From Fibrobacteraceae bacterium (GTDB taxonomy: Bacteria; Fibrobacterota; Fibrobacteria; Fibrobacterales; Fibrobacteraceae): a stretch of DNA of 13,997 bases. The notes under the pieces were generated by a model. That model saw nothing but the letters and a program-made list of their open reading frames with translations, searched no databases and was not told the origin of the DNA. Position 1 is the stretch's first letter. Every line of letters begins with the position of its first letter. Where the stretch lies: assembly GCA_021443045.1 (NCBI GenBank), contig JABUUT010000011.1:45444-59440 (forward strand), read 5' to 3'. A program made the translations under genes and the position numbers. Shown here one piece after another: positions 1 to 7,433 of the stretch.

Positions 1-176
1 TCCCCTATCGCGCTGCTCCAGGGCTAAAGACCGCTCCAGGATGACCCCATCTTTCGTCTATAGGACCAAAGGTCCGTTCTTTGCCGCTCTGCAGCCCAAA
101 TGTTTGGCTCGGTAATGTGCAAACAAGTTTCCCCGCTACTTTCGCCTTTCGCATTTGTCGTCTAAATGGACATTTA

Positions 177-211
177 CTGGATCCTTCACGGCGTATGCCG
201 TTCAGGATGAC
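177..211 (-). repeat. Dispersed palindromic repeat, GTCATYCTGA...GAAGRATCCAG family, copy b
   Basis: Read on the minus strand this runs from GTCATCCTGA to GAAGGATCCAG. It folds as two stacked stems: ATCCT (181-185) with AGGAT (204-208), a TC/TC internal loop, then ACGGC (188-192) with GCCGT (197-201) around a GTAT loop. Related copies lie at 1366-1393, 1429-1447 and 8637-8672, with a likely partial one at about 1-45. There is no coding content. Confidence 0.7.
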
Positions 212-261
212 TCCGTTGATGACTCTGACACCTTATTTTGCAGGTGGCCCAAAAAAGGGTT

Positions 262-296
262 AAAAAAAACTCCGCCCAAATGTGGGCGGAGCTTTT
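262..296 (-). terminator. Rho-independent terminator of the 327-965 gene
   Basis: An 8-bp GC-rich stem (270-277 with 284-291) closes a 6-nt loop. On the minus strand it is followed by eight T residues (plus-strand A run at 262-269). It lies about 35 bp past the stop codon of the minus-strand gene. The plus-strand side also has a short T run, so weak two-way activity is possible. Confidence 0.9.
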
Positions 297-326
297 TCGT
301 TGAAAAACGATTTTCACAGTTTGTGA

Positions 327-965
327 TTAAGCGTCATCACCAAGTTCGGGAGCCTTCTTAACCACACTGCGACGGCCATAGCGAACCTTAGATGGATCGA
401 AAGCTGGAGCTTCATCCATAGGAGCTTCGGCAACAGGTGCAAAAGCAGGTTCGGCAATTGGAGCAGCCGGGGTTTCAACCGGGATGCGAGGAGCGAGTGG
501 ACGACGGGCTTCTGCCTGTTCCACTGCTGGTGCAGCCACTGGTGTTTCTACTACTGGAGCAGCGGCAACCGGTGCTGCTGGAGCGGCATTTTCAGCAACT
601 TCAGCAAAAACTTCCGGACGACGAGCACCACGGTCCTGGCGGTTGTCACGACGGTTATCACGGTCACGACGGTTGCCACGGTTTTCGTTACGGTTCATAC
701 CCTGTTGTTGGTTGGAACCGTTGTTACGATTGTTGTCCTTTTGAGGACGTTCCTTGTTGTTGCGGTTTTCCTTATTGCGTTCACCACGAACAGCCATTTC
801 CTGAGCACTAATTGGGCGACGGGAAGCAGGCTTAAGGTTCATATCTGGTGTGAGCTTCTTGAAAACAGGTGTTCTAAGCATAGTAAGGAGCTTGTTCACC
901 TTAACAAGGATTACGATACAGAGCACCACTGCCACGGCAGAAAGTGCAATAGAGATCATTTCCAT
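327..965 (-). CDS. Membrane-anchored, intrinsically disordered basic protein of unknown function
   Basis: A 212-residue protein that I do not recognise as a named family. One hydrophobic segment (about residues 4-24) sits at the very N-terminus and is followed by a positive patch (KVNK, RTPVFKK), as expected of an N-terminal anchor with the rest in the cytoplasm. Residues about 60-117 are almost all Asn, Arg, Asp, Gln and Gly with repeated NRR/RDR/RGN triplets, a composition seen in RNA-binding disordered tails. Residues about 119-190 are Ala/Pro/Val/Glu-rich. The C-terminus is basic then acidic (GRRSVVKKAPELGDDA). The start is supported by GAGGTG five bases before the ATG; a second ATG two codons later is worse placed. 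It appears to be a single gene with its own terminator. RNA binding at the membrane is only an inference from composition. Confidence 0.8.
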   Translation of the reverse strand: MEMISIALSAVAVVLCIVILVKVNKLLTMLRTPVFKKLTPDMNLKPASRRPISAQEMAVRGERNKENRNNKERPQKDNNRNNGSNQQQGMNRNENRGNRRDRDNRRDNRQDRGARRPEVFAEVAENAAPAAPVAAAPVVETPVAAPAVEQAEARRPLAPRIPVETPAAPIAEPAFAPVAEAPMDEAPAFDPSKVRYGRRSVVKKAPELGDDA

Positions 966-1027
966 AGGGGCACCTCATAAGTAAGGGTTGGCCACATTTG
1001 CAGGCTGGAAAGTAACCTGCAAGCGGG

Positions 1028-1213
1028 GTGACTGCGAGTTGTTGATATGTAAAAAGCCATCTTACGCAAAAGGAATCCTCTTGCTAACGTCTCCTAGAGA
1101 CTTGACGGCAAAGGGGCTCAATTTGTTGGAGAATAGACATATGAGAAGTGTGTTCTTCTACAACAAAGAGCAAGGGCTTTTGCATTGCAAAAACCAAAGG
1201 GTGCAGTCACGAG
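1028..1213 (-). ncRNA. Candidate structured RNA (6S-like outline) or structured 5' leader
   Basis: The arms GTGACTGC (1028-1035) and GCAGTCAC (1203-1210) are perfectly complementary and enclose about 165 nt. Inside, nested pairs form a long hairpin: 1108-1114 with 1177-1183, 1117-1119 with 1168-1170, 1122-1128 with 1161-1167, and 1144-1148 with 1155-1159 around a 6-nt loop. Between closing stem and long hairpin, the minus-strand 5' side is short and unpaired, while the 3' side is longer and holds a local GTCTC/GAGAC hairpin (1089-1101). That layout, the length of about 186 nt and the promoter-like sequence just upstream recall 6S RNA. No intrinsic terminator follows, so it may instead be the leader of the 327-965 gene. 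I do not recognise conserved 6S sequence. The assignment is inference. Confidence 0.3.
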
Positions 1214-1219
1214 GGCAAA

Positions 1220-1249
1220 TTTATAAAAATTTTAGTGACTTGTACACAA
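1220..1249 (-). promoter_or_regulatory. Candidate promoter for the structured RNA / 327-965 gene
   Basis: On the minus strand TTGTGT (1249-1244) is followed after 18 bases by TATAAA (1225-1220). Initiation would fall at about 1213, immediately before the closing stem of the candidate RNA. The -10 box is good and the -35 box moderate. Confidence 0.4.
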
Positions 1250-1365
1250 GATATACACAAAAAGTTAAAAAAAAAACATAAAAACGGGGCACCAGCAAAG
1301 CCCTGTGGAAAGATGTGACTGGTTATCAGCGGTGAGGTCGCGATGGTGTCGCTTTGAGGAGTTCG

Positions 1366-1393
1366 CTGGATTCCTCGCAAAGCTCGGAATGAC
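1366..1393 (-). repeat. Dispersed palindromic repeat, copy c
   Basis: On the minus strand it begins GTCATTCCGA and ends GGAATCCAG. The outer stem is ATTCC (1370-1374) with GGAAT (1386-1390). It lies inside the 158-bp inverted-end element. Confidence 0.6.
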
Positions 1394-1428
1394 AAGGCCT
1401 TAACCATTAATAATTGATACCACATTCT

Positions 1429-1447
1429 GTGGATCCTTCAGGATGAC
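1429..1447 (-). repeat. Dispersed palindromic repeat, shortened copy d
   Basis: On the minus strand GTCATCCTGA runs directly into AGGATCCAC, so the inner stem-loop present in other copies is missing while the outer arms (ATCCT/AGGAT, 1433-1444) remain. The flank GATGACTCCG-TGATG is shared with copy b (207-224). Confidence 0.6.
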
Positions 1448-1508
1448 TCCGCTGATGGCTAATCGGTGATAACCAGGTTTTAGCAGATACATGATTTTGC
1501 AGCAGGTC

Positions 1509-1540
1509 AAAAAAAAACGCCCCCTTTGGAGGGAGGCGTC
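1509..1540 (-). terminator. Rho-independent terminator of the large secreted protein
   Basis: An 8-bp GC stem (1517-1524 with 1531-1539, one bulged base at 1534) closes a 6-nt loop. On the minus strand a run of T residues follows (plus-strand A run 1509-1517). It lies 22 bp past the stop codon of the 1562-5515 gene. Confidence 0.9.
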
Positions 1541-1561
1541 TTTTAAACCGCTTGCTATGGA

Positions 1562-4500
1562 TTAGCGAAGGGTTACACGCTTGGTCAAGGAGCCTACCTT
1601 AACCAGGTAACTTCCAGAATTATTGATTTGGATGGATTCAACGGCATTGTTTACGCGACCCTTGGCAATAACACGGCCCTGGAGATCGAATACAGCCAGA
1701 GTAGAACCAATCTTTGCACCCATAATCTGGAGCTTGCGACCATCCACATGAAGATTGAAGTTAGAACCAAAGTTGCTGGAGGCAATAGCCTGAACACCTT
1801 CGTATACAGGAACGATTACGTCGCCACCGTGTACATAGATGGTATCACCAACCTTATGAATATCCTTGTCGTCGTTCACCTTCCAGCCTACGCATACGCT
1901 ATCAGCCACTTCTGGGCATTCACCAAGAACATATTCTACAGAATCACCCTTAGCCACAGGAATCTTGGTGGTGTCGCCGCCTACAATAACTAGAGCAGTA
2001 TCCACCTTAACAAACTGGGCATTTACATCCAAGTCAGCAGTGATTACGCTAAAGTCCTTGTCCCAACCATTGAACCAGTAGCCCTCAGGAGCTTCTACAG
2101 TAGAATCGGCAGGAGCAGTGGCAGAACCCTTGTATTCAACAGTGTCTACTTCAATAACCTTTTCGCCATTGAAGAAGGTTACATAGTATTCACCGACGTA
2201 AGCCTTGATTTCATCGCCTGCATGAACGTAGATTACACTATCTTCAACACACTTGCCGTTTACAGCCCAGCATTCGTACTTGTTGGTATCCAATTCTGGC
2301 AGAGTATATTCTACAGAATCGCCTTCAGCAACAATCACAGAATCTACAGGTTTTTCATCAATAACAATGTAAACGGTATCGATGGCAGCAAAGATAGCGT
2401 TGATGGTCATGTTCTTTACAACCTTGCTAAAGTCTGCGTCCCAACCCTTGAACACACTTCCTTCGCGAACAGGGTCCATTGGAGTTTGAGCAGAATCATT
2501 GTAAGCAACAACCTGTTCGTCGTGAACTTCTTCACCGTTCATGAAGGTTACAGTGTAGCTATTGTCTCTAGCCTTGATTTCGGTATCTTTGTTCACAACC
2601 ACAGAGTCGCCAGGTTGCTTGCATTCACCATTGACATCCCAACATTCGTGGTTTTCACCTTCTGGGTATTCAGGAAGTACATAGTCCACGATGGTGTCAC
2701 ATTCGGTGCCATCAACGGTTTCTACGCAAACCTTTACAGAGTCCACAACTTTGTCTTCCACAACTACGTCAATCATGGCAAACTTGTTGTAGAGGGCGTT
2801 GTAAGAGGTGTCCTCAACTACAGGAATTTCTTTTTCCCAAGAGACAAATTCAAAGCGATACTGGTCTTCGGCAGCCTTGGCGGGCTTTTCGGAGCAAGAT
2901 GGAGTAACACCGTAGTCATACTTATCAGAGCAGTTTTCGCTGTTCACATAAGTAATCATGTACTTTTTAACGGTTTCCTTAAATACGGCCTTGTATGTAG
3001 CTTCACCAGTAACCTTAACAATTTCTGGGTTCCAGCCAGCAAATTCGTAGGTGTACAGAGCATCAGCAGCCTTTACAGGAACTTCTTCACAAGAAGGCAT
3101 TTCACCATACTTGTATTCCTTGGTGCAAGATTCAATAACATCTTCACCGTTCTTGAAGGTAATCATGTGGCTGTTATTCTTAGCAACGATAACTGTGTTT
3201 TCATTTACAACCACAGAATCACCAGGTTGCTTGCATTCTCCATTGACTTCCCAACATTCATAATCCCTGTCATTGCCCTCATCATCCTTGCCATAGCCAG
3301 GAAGTTCAACCTTGGGATTTTCTTCACATTCGGTGCCATCAACACGTTCTACGCAAACGGTTACAGAACCAACAACATCTTCGCCAACAATCATAGGAAC
3401 TTTAGCGTCCTTATTAAAGAGAGCCTTGTAGACGGCTGGGCCAACAACAGCTACAGCATCTTCCCACTTTACAAAGGTGTAGAAGTACTTGCCTTCGTCT
3501 TCCTTAGTAAGTGTTTCATCACAAGAAGGTGTAGCATCGTAGTCATACATTTTGGAACAATCTACGCTGCCCTCATAAGTAATCATGTACTGGTTTAAAG
3601 TGCTATCAAGATAGGCACGGTATTCCGCGTCACCAGTTACAGGAACCACATTTTCGAAATCTTTGAATGTGTATGTGTACTGATCCGTATTTTTTGGAAC
3701 AATCACTTCACAAGAAGGAACTACATTGCGTTCATATTCTTCCTGGCACTTTACCTCATCGTTCAGGTAGAATGTAACTGTAAACTTCTTTGCAACTTTA
3801 TTAAACACAGCGGTAAATACATAGTTATCGGAAACCTTTTCGATTGTAGTTTCTTCAGGATTCCAGCCAGCAAATTCGTAGGTGTTCCCTTCGTCTTCTT
3901 CCTTTACAGGCTTCAAATCTTCTTTAAGTTCAAACTTGGAATCTGGGTTCACATAGTAGCGCTTAATAAGGCTACCATCTTCGTTGTTAAAGGTAATGCT
4001 GAACTGCTGTGTATACTTTGCAACAACCAAATGCCAGGAATCATAAGTAGTATTTACATTAACCAAATTTGCATCTTCGTCATACCAGCCATTGAATATC
4101 TGACCAGTAACCTTAGGATCAGCAGGGAAACAAGATTTTGGAACCTTATGAGTTTGAGGATCAGTCCAGCAAACCTTATTGCCAACACCTTCACCACCAT
4201 CAAAGGTAATACGGAAAGAACCAGAATTATTGCGACCAGTAAGTACAGGATAATCATTAGCTGCAGAAGCCCAGGCACCAGAATTATAGCCGCCTTCATA
4301 GCCATTGGTATTCAATTCATTGGCAAAGTCAAAACCAGCTTCATGTGCAGCATCCGTATCCTTCATCATACTGGTCGGTAAACCAAATGCCAAAGCAAGG
4401 CTATCATCTTTCTGTTTATTTTCAGCAATGGGCTTAATACCTGCAATAAGGGTACTATCGTAATAGCAATACTTTGTTGTAGAAGCTTCATCGTTATAGG

Positions 4501-5515
4501 CAACAGCACCGCCAATAGAAGAACCCTTTAATGTAGATGTAGCACTAAAGGAATTTGAAATTGTAGAATGATAGTTGTAGCCAACAACACCACCAGCAAA
4601 CTTTGATTTTTTCTTGCTAGAGGAACCATCTACAGAACCAGTATTCTTGCAGTTAGCAACAATTCCCCTTTCATTAAAGCCCACAATACCACCTGCATAA
4701 GCTTGGTCTTTTGTAGTTACTTTGAAGCTATCATCACCGGGTGAATGATACGAACCATTATTGTTAGAAACAGTACCAAGATTTTCACACCCCTCTACAT
4801 AGGGATTTGCAAACAAGGAATCTTTTGTAGCTGAACCAAATTGATAATTCCACCCCACAATGCCTCCTGCAGCCTTAGAAGCTTTAATTGCACCAAAATT
4901 TTTACAGTAACTAGTAACACCAGTGCTAACACCAGCAATACCACCTGCGGTGTATCCCTTAACAGTACCATAATTTGTACAACGAGTGGTTGTTCCATAG
5001 CGGCCGTTGTTACCCACAACGCCACCGGCATAAACGCCTCCCGTTACAGTAACATCATTTTTGATTGTGACATTATCTATTACACCGTAATTAACACCAG
5101 CAATAGCCCCCACTCTGCTATCATGATAAAAATCAGAATTAGCAATAGTAAGATTTTTTACCACACCAACAGTGTCAATTGTGCCAAACAATGATGTCGG
5201 TAAAGATATAGAACTAGCTTTCTTTAATCCAGAAATCGTATGACCATTTCCATCAAAAATTCCCTTGTAACCTTTACCAAGGTCTGCATTATTAACAGTC
5301 ATTGCAGACCATGTTGTATTGCTAAAATCAATGTCTTTTGTTAAAATAACATTGATTGCTTTGCCATTACTAACCTCATCTTTAACCCATTTCATGTGAT
5401 CTACGGAACTAACCTGATAAAAGGTTCGTTCACCTATTTCCACAGTGGAAGGATCAGCAAAAGACATTGCTGCCATGGCAAGGATGGATAGAATTGCTAC
5501 TATTGAGCGCTTCAT
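1562..5515 (-). CDS. Large secreted modular surface protein with GLUG-like and InlB-like repeats and a C-terminal sorting domain
   Basis: A 1317-residue exported protein. Residues 1-20 are a Sec signal peptide ending near SFA-DP. Residues about 135-345 hold GLUG-type repeats (AGGIVG, AGGVVG, NYGTV, NTGSV), expected to form a beta-helix. From about 505 on, InlB/Listeria-Bacteroides-type repeats (pattern MITF...FAGW...YKAVF) occur near 505-575, 575-640, 640-705, 783-848, 850-912, 985-1043 and 1108-1170. They alternate with a second module carrying ECW-VNG-C (753-761, 957-965, 1081-1089, and a decayed form near 1209). Residues 1252-1317 (FNLHVDG...VFDLQGRVI...GSYLVKVG...KRVTLR) match a type-A-like sorting tail, as in type IX secretion. 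No catalytic domain is visible; adhesion or cell-surface display is the likely role, but the ligand is unknown. AAGGAG eight bases before the ATG supports the start. It is probably monocistronic, with its own promoter and terminator. Confidence 0.9.
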   Translation of the reverse strand: MKRSIVAILSILAMAAMSFADPSTVEIGERTFYQVSSVDHMKWVKDEVSNGKAINVILTKDIDFSNTTWSAMTVNNADLGKGYKGIFDGNGHTISGLKKASSISLPTSLFGTIDTVGVVKNLTIANSDFYHDSRVGAIAGVNYGVIDNVTIKNDVTVTGGVYAGGVVGNNGRYGTTTRCTNYGTVKGYTAGGIAGVSTGVTSYCKNFGAIKASKAAGGIVGWNYQFGSATKDSLFANPYVEGCENLGTVSNNNGSYHSPGDDSFKVTTKDQAYAGGIVGFNERGIVANCKNTGSVDGSSSKKKSKFAGGVVGYNYHSTISNSFSATSTLKGSSIGGAVAYNDEASTTKYCYYDSTLIAGIKPIAENKQKDDSLALAFGLPTSMMKDTDAAHEAGFDFANELNTNGYEGGYNSGAWASAANDYPVLTGRNNSGSFRITFDGGEGVGNKVCWTDPQTHKVPKSCFPADPKVTGQIFNGWYDEDANLVNVNTTYDSWHLVVAKYTQQFSITFNNEDGSLIKRYYVNPDSKFELKEDLKPVKEEDEGNTYEFAGWNPEETTIEKVSDNYVFTAVFNKVAKKFTVTFYLNDEVKCQEEYERNVVPSCEVIVPKNTDQYTYTFKDFENVVPVTGDAEYRAYLDSTLNQYMITYEGSVDCSKMYDYDATPSCDETLTKEDEGKYFYTFVKWEDAVAVVGPAVYKALFNKDAKVPMIVGEDVVGSVTVCVERVDGTECEENPKVELPGYGKDDEGNDRDYECWEVNGECKQPGDSVVVNENTVIVAKNNSHMITFKNGEDVIESCTKEYKYGEMPSCEEVPVKAADALYTYEFAGWNPEIVKVTGEATYKAVFKETVKKYMITYVNSENCSDKYDYGVTPSCSEKPAKAAEDQYRFEFVSWEKEIPVVEDTSYNALYNKFAMIDVVVEDKVVDSVKVCVETVDGTECDTIVDYVLPEYPEGENHECWDVNGECKQPGDSVVVNKDTEIKARDNSYTVTFMNGEEVHDEQVVAYNDSAQTPMDPVREGSVFKGWDADFSKVVKNMTINAIFAAIDTVYIVIDEKPVDSVIVAEGDSVEYTLPELDTNKYECWAVNGKCVEDSVIYVHAGDEIKAYVGEYYVTFFNGEKVIEVDTVEYKGSATAPADSTVEAPEGYWFNGWDKDFSVITADLDVNAQFVKVDTALVIVGGDTTKIPVAKGDSVEYVLGECPEVADSVCVGWKVNDDKDIHKVGDTIYVHGGDVIVPVYEGVQAIASSNFGSNFNLHVDGRKLQIMGAKIGSTLAVFDLQGRVIAKGRVNNAVESIQINNSGSYLVKVGSLTKRVTLR

Positions 5516-5553
5516 TTAGGGTACTCCTTATTTAAATAAATTTTTCGGCGCAA

Positions 5554-5582
5554 AATATAGAAATTCCAAAAACTGGGGTAAA
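5554..5582 (-). promoter_or_regulatory. Candidate promoter of the large secreted protein
   Basis: On the minus strand TTTACC (5582-5577) and TATATT (5559-5554) are spaced by 17 bases. This would give a leader of about 30 bases ending in the AAGGAG ribosome site. The -35 box is weak and overlaps the sequence GGGGTAAAGGGTAA (5575-5588), so an activator may act here. Confidence 0.35.
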
Positions 5583-5682
5583 GGGTAACAAATAATATTT
5601 TTGTAAGTTCTATGGTAATTTTTTACAACATTCATAAGATTCATGTAAGTTTTTGGAAAGTTTCAAAATACTCAAAACAATA

Positions 5683-5707
5683 TAACCCCTTATATTTCAA
5701 GGGGTTA
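5683..5707. repeat. 9-bp inverted repeat TAACCCCTT / AAGGGGTTA
   Basis: The arms at 5683-5691 and 5699-5707 are exact reverse complements around a 7-nt A/T-rich loop. The repeat lies 103 bp past the stop of the galactanase gene. There is no clean T run, so it is either a weak terminator for that gene or a regulatory site. The core ACCCCTT recurs upstream of the galactanase start. Confidence 0.5.
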
Positions 5708-5809
5708 CAAACTAATTTTGGAAAAATCATCCAACTTTAACCCCCTCCCGCCTATTTTATGTAAAATAAAATTTACAAAAGAAAAATATCACCCCATTTT
5801 TTTGACACT

Positions 5810-7336
5810 CTACAAATTATCCCCAAGTTGCCCCTTAACGTTATCAAATTCCTGAAAGTCCCGGGTTTTAGCCTTTAATGTTTTTTCATTCCAGTTCCAG
5901 TCAAACATAGCCCCTCCCCAGGCCCCACTTTCACCCGGTTCCCAAAAGAATGACCCTGCGTAGGCAGGCAGTTCCCTTAATTGGGTATTGGTCTTGGCCC
6001 TATCTCCATTGTAGTTATAGGCATCCTTGGTGGAACTTCCATTGTATTCCGCCATTACAAACTTAAGGTTGGGGTACGTTCTAGATAAATTATTAATTAA
6101 GTTGTACCAAGTATCGGGGGTTCCATGCTGGTAGGCGGTGTAGCCCGAAAATCCCATTACATCAAAAAGCACCCCATTGTCCTTAATAATGGAGTTCATC
6201 CACCAAATCATGGTGGTTTCATTTTGAGGGCTTTCAATATGAGCCATAGTCACAATGGAGCTCGACACCGCCTTTACCGCCTCAAAACCTTTTTTTAAAT
6301 ACCTGGCCGTAAGCGCCACACCTTCTTTTCGGCCCATGCCCCCGTTTACAGCCATGGAAGCGGGAATGGTATCGTTCCCCCACTCATCCGAAAATTCCGG
6401 CTTGTGGCGAAGCATGCCGTTGGTAATTTCGTTACCCACCTGAACCATGTCCGGGGTGGCTCCCACATTTTTCAAGGCACCAATCACATCGTAGGTGTAG
6501 TCGTACACTTTTTGTTCCATGGCTTCGGCGCTAGAAATACTACCCCAGGCCGAGGGAATATGCTGCTTGCCCGGATCGGCCCAGGTGTCGCTGTAATGCA
6601 AGTCTATTAAAAGGCCAAAGCCAGCCTCCTTTGCCTTTTTTGCAAAGGTAAGCACGCTATCTTTTCCGCCAAAAGCCCCCGAAACACCATACTTTTTTTG
6701 CACTTCCTTGTGGTAGCCATAAGAAGATTCCGGATTTACAAAAACCTTCAAGCGAATGTAATTAAAGCCATGGTTCCTGAGGATTTCAAAAATCGATTTT
6801 TCCTTTCCATCGGTGTCATAAATTTTATAGCCCGCAGCCTCATATTCCTGAAAGCGAGAAATGTCGGCACCTAGAATGTAGTCACCGGGTTTGTATTTCC
6901 AGGAGGTTGAATGGGACGAATTGGGCGGAGGTGGCGTAACTGAAGAGGAACTGAACTCTGGTGGGGGAACTTTATGGGAGGAAGAACTTTCCTGTGGCGG
7001 ACGAATTGCAGAAGAACTTTCTGGCAAAGAAGCCTGAGCTTCCGAAGAAGATGCTGGCTCTTGCCCTTCAGAAGACGATAAAGGAAGAGCCTCAGAAGAC
7101 AACAAAGGAAACATCCCCGAAGACGATTTCGGAAGAACATTTCCAGAGGAGGTAATAGGAGTAAAAGATGAGGAGGATGGTAAAATTTCTGCGGAACAAT
7201 ATCTCTCGAAAATAGAAGAAGATGATGCTAAAGCTTCCGATGCAGAAGTTCCTCCATCGTCAGAGCACGCAACCAAGCACGCAGCCCAAGAGAAGATTCC
7301 AGCCCAAAGCAGAATTTTTTTTGAAAATTCAATCAT
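5810..7336 (-). CDS. GH53 arabinogalactan endo-beta-1,4-galactanase, lipoprotein
   Basis: This enzyme cleaves beta-1,4-galactan side chains of pectin (rhamnogalacturonan I). The protein has a lipoprotein signal with lipobox LVAC, so it should be lipid-anchored on the cell envelope. A Ser/Pro-rich linker of about 110 residues (many SSSS runs) follows, then the TIM-barrel GH53 domain starting near YILGADISRFQ. Family landmarks are FNYIRLKVFVNP, LLIDLHYSDTWADP, the acid/base Glu in VQVGNEI, the nucleophile Glu in FVMAEYNG, and FFWEPGE near the end. I place the start at the second ATG (7336, 508 residues), because AAAGG then lies nine bases upstream; from the first ATG (7345, 511 residues) it would be directly adjacent. 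It lies about 97 bp after namZ on the same strand with no clear terminator between, so co-transcription is possible. The family is sure; the exact substrate range is inferred. Confidence 0.93.
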   Translation of the reverse strand: MIEFSKKILLWAGIFSWAACLVACSDDGGTSASEALASSSSIFERYCSAEILPSSSSFTPITSSGNVLPKSSSGMFPLLSSEALPLSSSEGQEPASSSEAQASLPESSSAIRPPQESSSSHKVPPPEFSSSSVTPPPPNSSHSTSWKYKPGDYILGADISRFQEYEAAGYKIYDTDGKEKSIFEILRNHGFNYIRLKVFVNPESSYGYHKEVQKKYGVSGAFGGKDSVLTFAKKAKEAGFGLLIDLHYSDTWADPGKQHIPSAWGSISSAEAMEQKVYDYTYDVIGALKNVGATPDMVQVGNEITNGMLRHKPEFSDEWGNDTIPASMAVNGGMGRKEGVALTARYLKKGFEAVKAVSSSIVTMAHIESPQNETTMIWWMNSIIKDNGVLFDVMGFSGYTAYQHGTPDTWYNLINNLSRTYPNLKFVMAEYNGSSTKDAYNYNGDRAKTNTQLRELPAYAGSFFWEPGESGAWGGAMFDWNWNEKTLKAKTRDFQEFDNVKGQLGDNL

Positions 7337-7354
7337 GCAATCCATCCTTTCTTT

Positions 7355-7371
7355 TACCCCTTAACCCCTTC
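7355..7371. repeat. Tandem ACCCCTT motif upstream of the galactanase gene
   Basis: ACCCCTTA (7356-7363) is followed directly by ACCCCTTC (7364-7371), about 20 bp upstream of the preferred galactanase start. The same core forms the arms of the inverted repeat at 5683-5707. It may be a binding site; function is unknown. Confidence 0.35.
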
Positions 7372-7433
7372 TACGGAACCTTTCAATGTTACTTTATCAA
7401 GCCCCACGCGGTTTTCCAAAAAGCCATATACAT

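Larger units (their letters stand above)
1..326. other. Non-coding start of window with repeat remnants
   Basis: I see no convincing gene here; the short ORFs lack recognisable content and ribosome sites. Positions 15-22 and 33-40 carry the direct repeat GCTCCAGG. Positions 38-45 end in AGGATGAC, which fits the right end of a dispersed palindromic repeat cut by the window edge. A small GGACC-AAA-GGTCC palindrome lies at 63-75. A full copy of the palindromic repeat lies at 177-211. The stretch ends in a terminator for the minus-strand gene that follows. Confidence 0.6.
1319..1476. repeat. 158-bp element with perfect 10-bp inverted ends (MITE-like)
   Basis: The ends CTGGTTATCA (1319-1328) and TGATAACCAG (1467-1476) are exact reverse complements. 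The left end continues as a 41-base block (1322-1362) found again at 13942-13982 with one difference, at 1344/13964. The inside carries two copies of the palindromic repeat family, at 1366-1393 and 1429-1447. It encodes no protein. It resembles a small non-autonomous element or a nested repeat cluster. I could not identify target-site duplications. Confidence 0.5.
966..1561. other. Long intergenic region: candidate RNA/leader, inverted-end element, terminator
   Basis: This 596-bp gap has no convincing gene. About 1028-1213 is a candidate structured RNA or leader on the minus strand with a promoter-like sequence next to it. A 7-bp hairpin (998-1004 with 1016-1022) lies between that structure and the 327-965 gene. 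A weak hairpin with a long A/T tract lies at about 1261-1305. A 158-bp element with inverted ends occupies 1319-1476. The terminator of the large secreted protein is at 1509-1540. Confidence 0.6.
5516..5809. other. AT-rich intergenic region between two exported-protein genes
   Basis: No gene is visible. It carries the promoter of the 1562-5515 gene, a 9-bp inverted repeat at 5683-5707, a second A/T palindrome (ATTTTAT 5754-5760 with ATAAAAT 5766-5772), and several copies of a CCCCTT/GGGGTAA-type motif. The sequence is AT-rich. Confidence 0.6.

Noticed and set aside
1028..1213. tmRNA, RNase P RNA or a known riboswitch
   Set aside because: I saw none of the conserved sequences of those RNAs (for example no tmRNA ends, no cobalamin or TPP core).
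988..1281. 97-residue plus-strand frame in the first long intergenic region
   Set aside because: It starts at TTG with no ribosome site, has no family resemblance, and overlaps the candidate structured RNA on the other strand.
1261..1305. Additional minus-strand terminator
   Set aside because: The stem is only about four pairs (GGGC/GCCC). A long T tract follows, but no gene lies directly upstream of it.
2222..3598. 458-residue open frame on the plus strand inside the secreted protein gene
   Set aside because: It is antisense to a gene with clear signal peptide, domains and terminator. It is open because the opposite strand has few stop-generating codons. It has no ribosome site and no domain sense.
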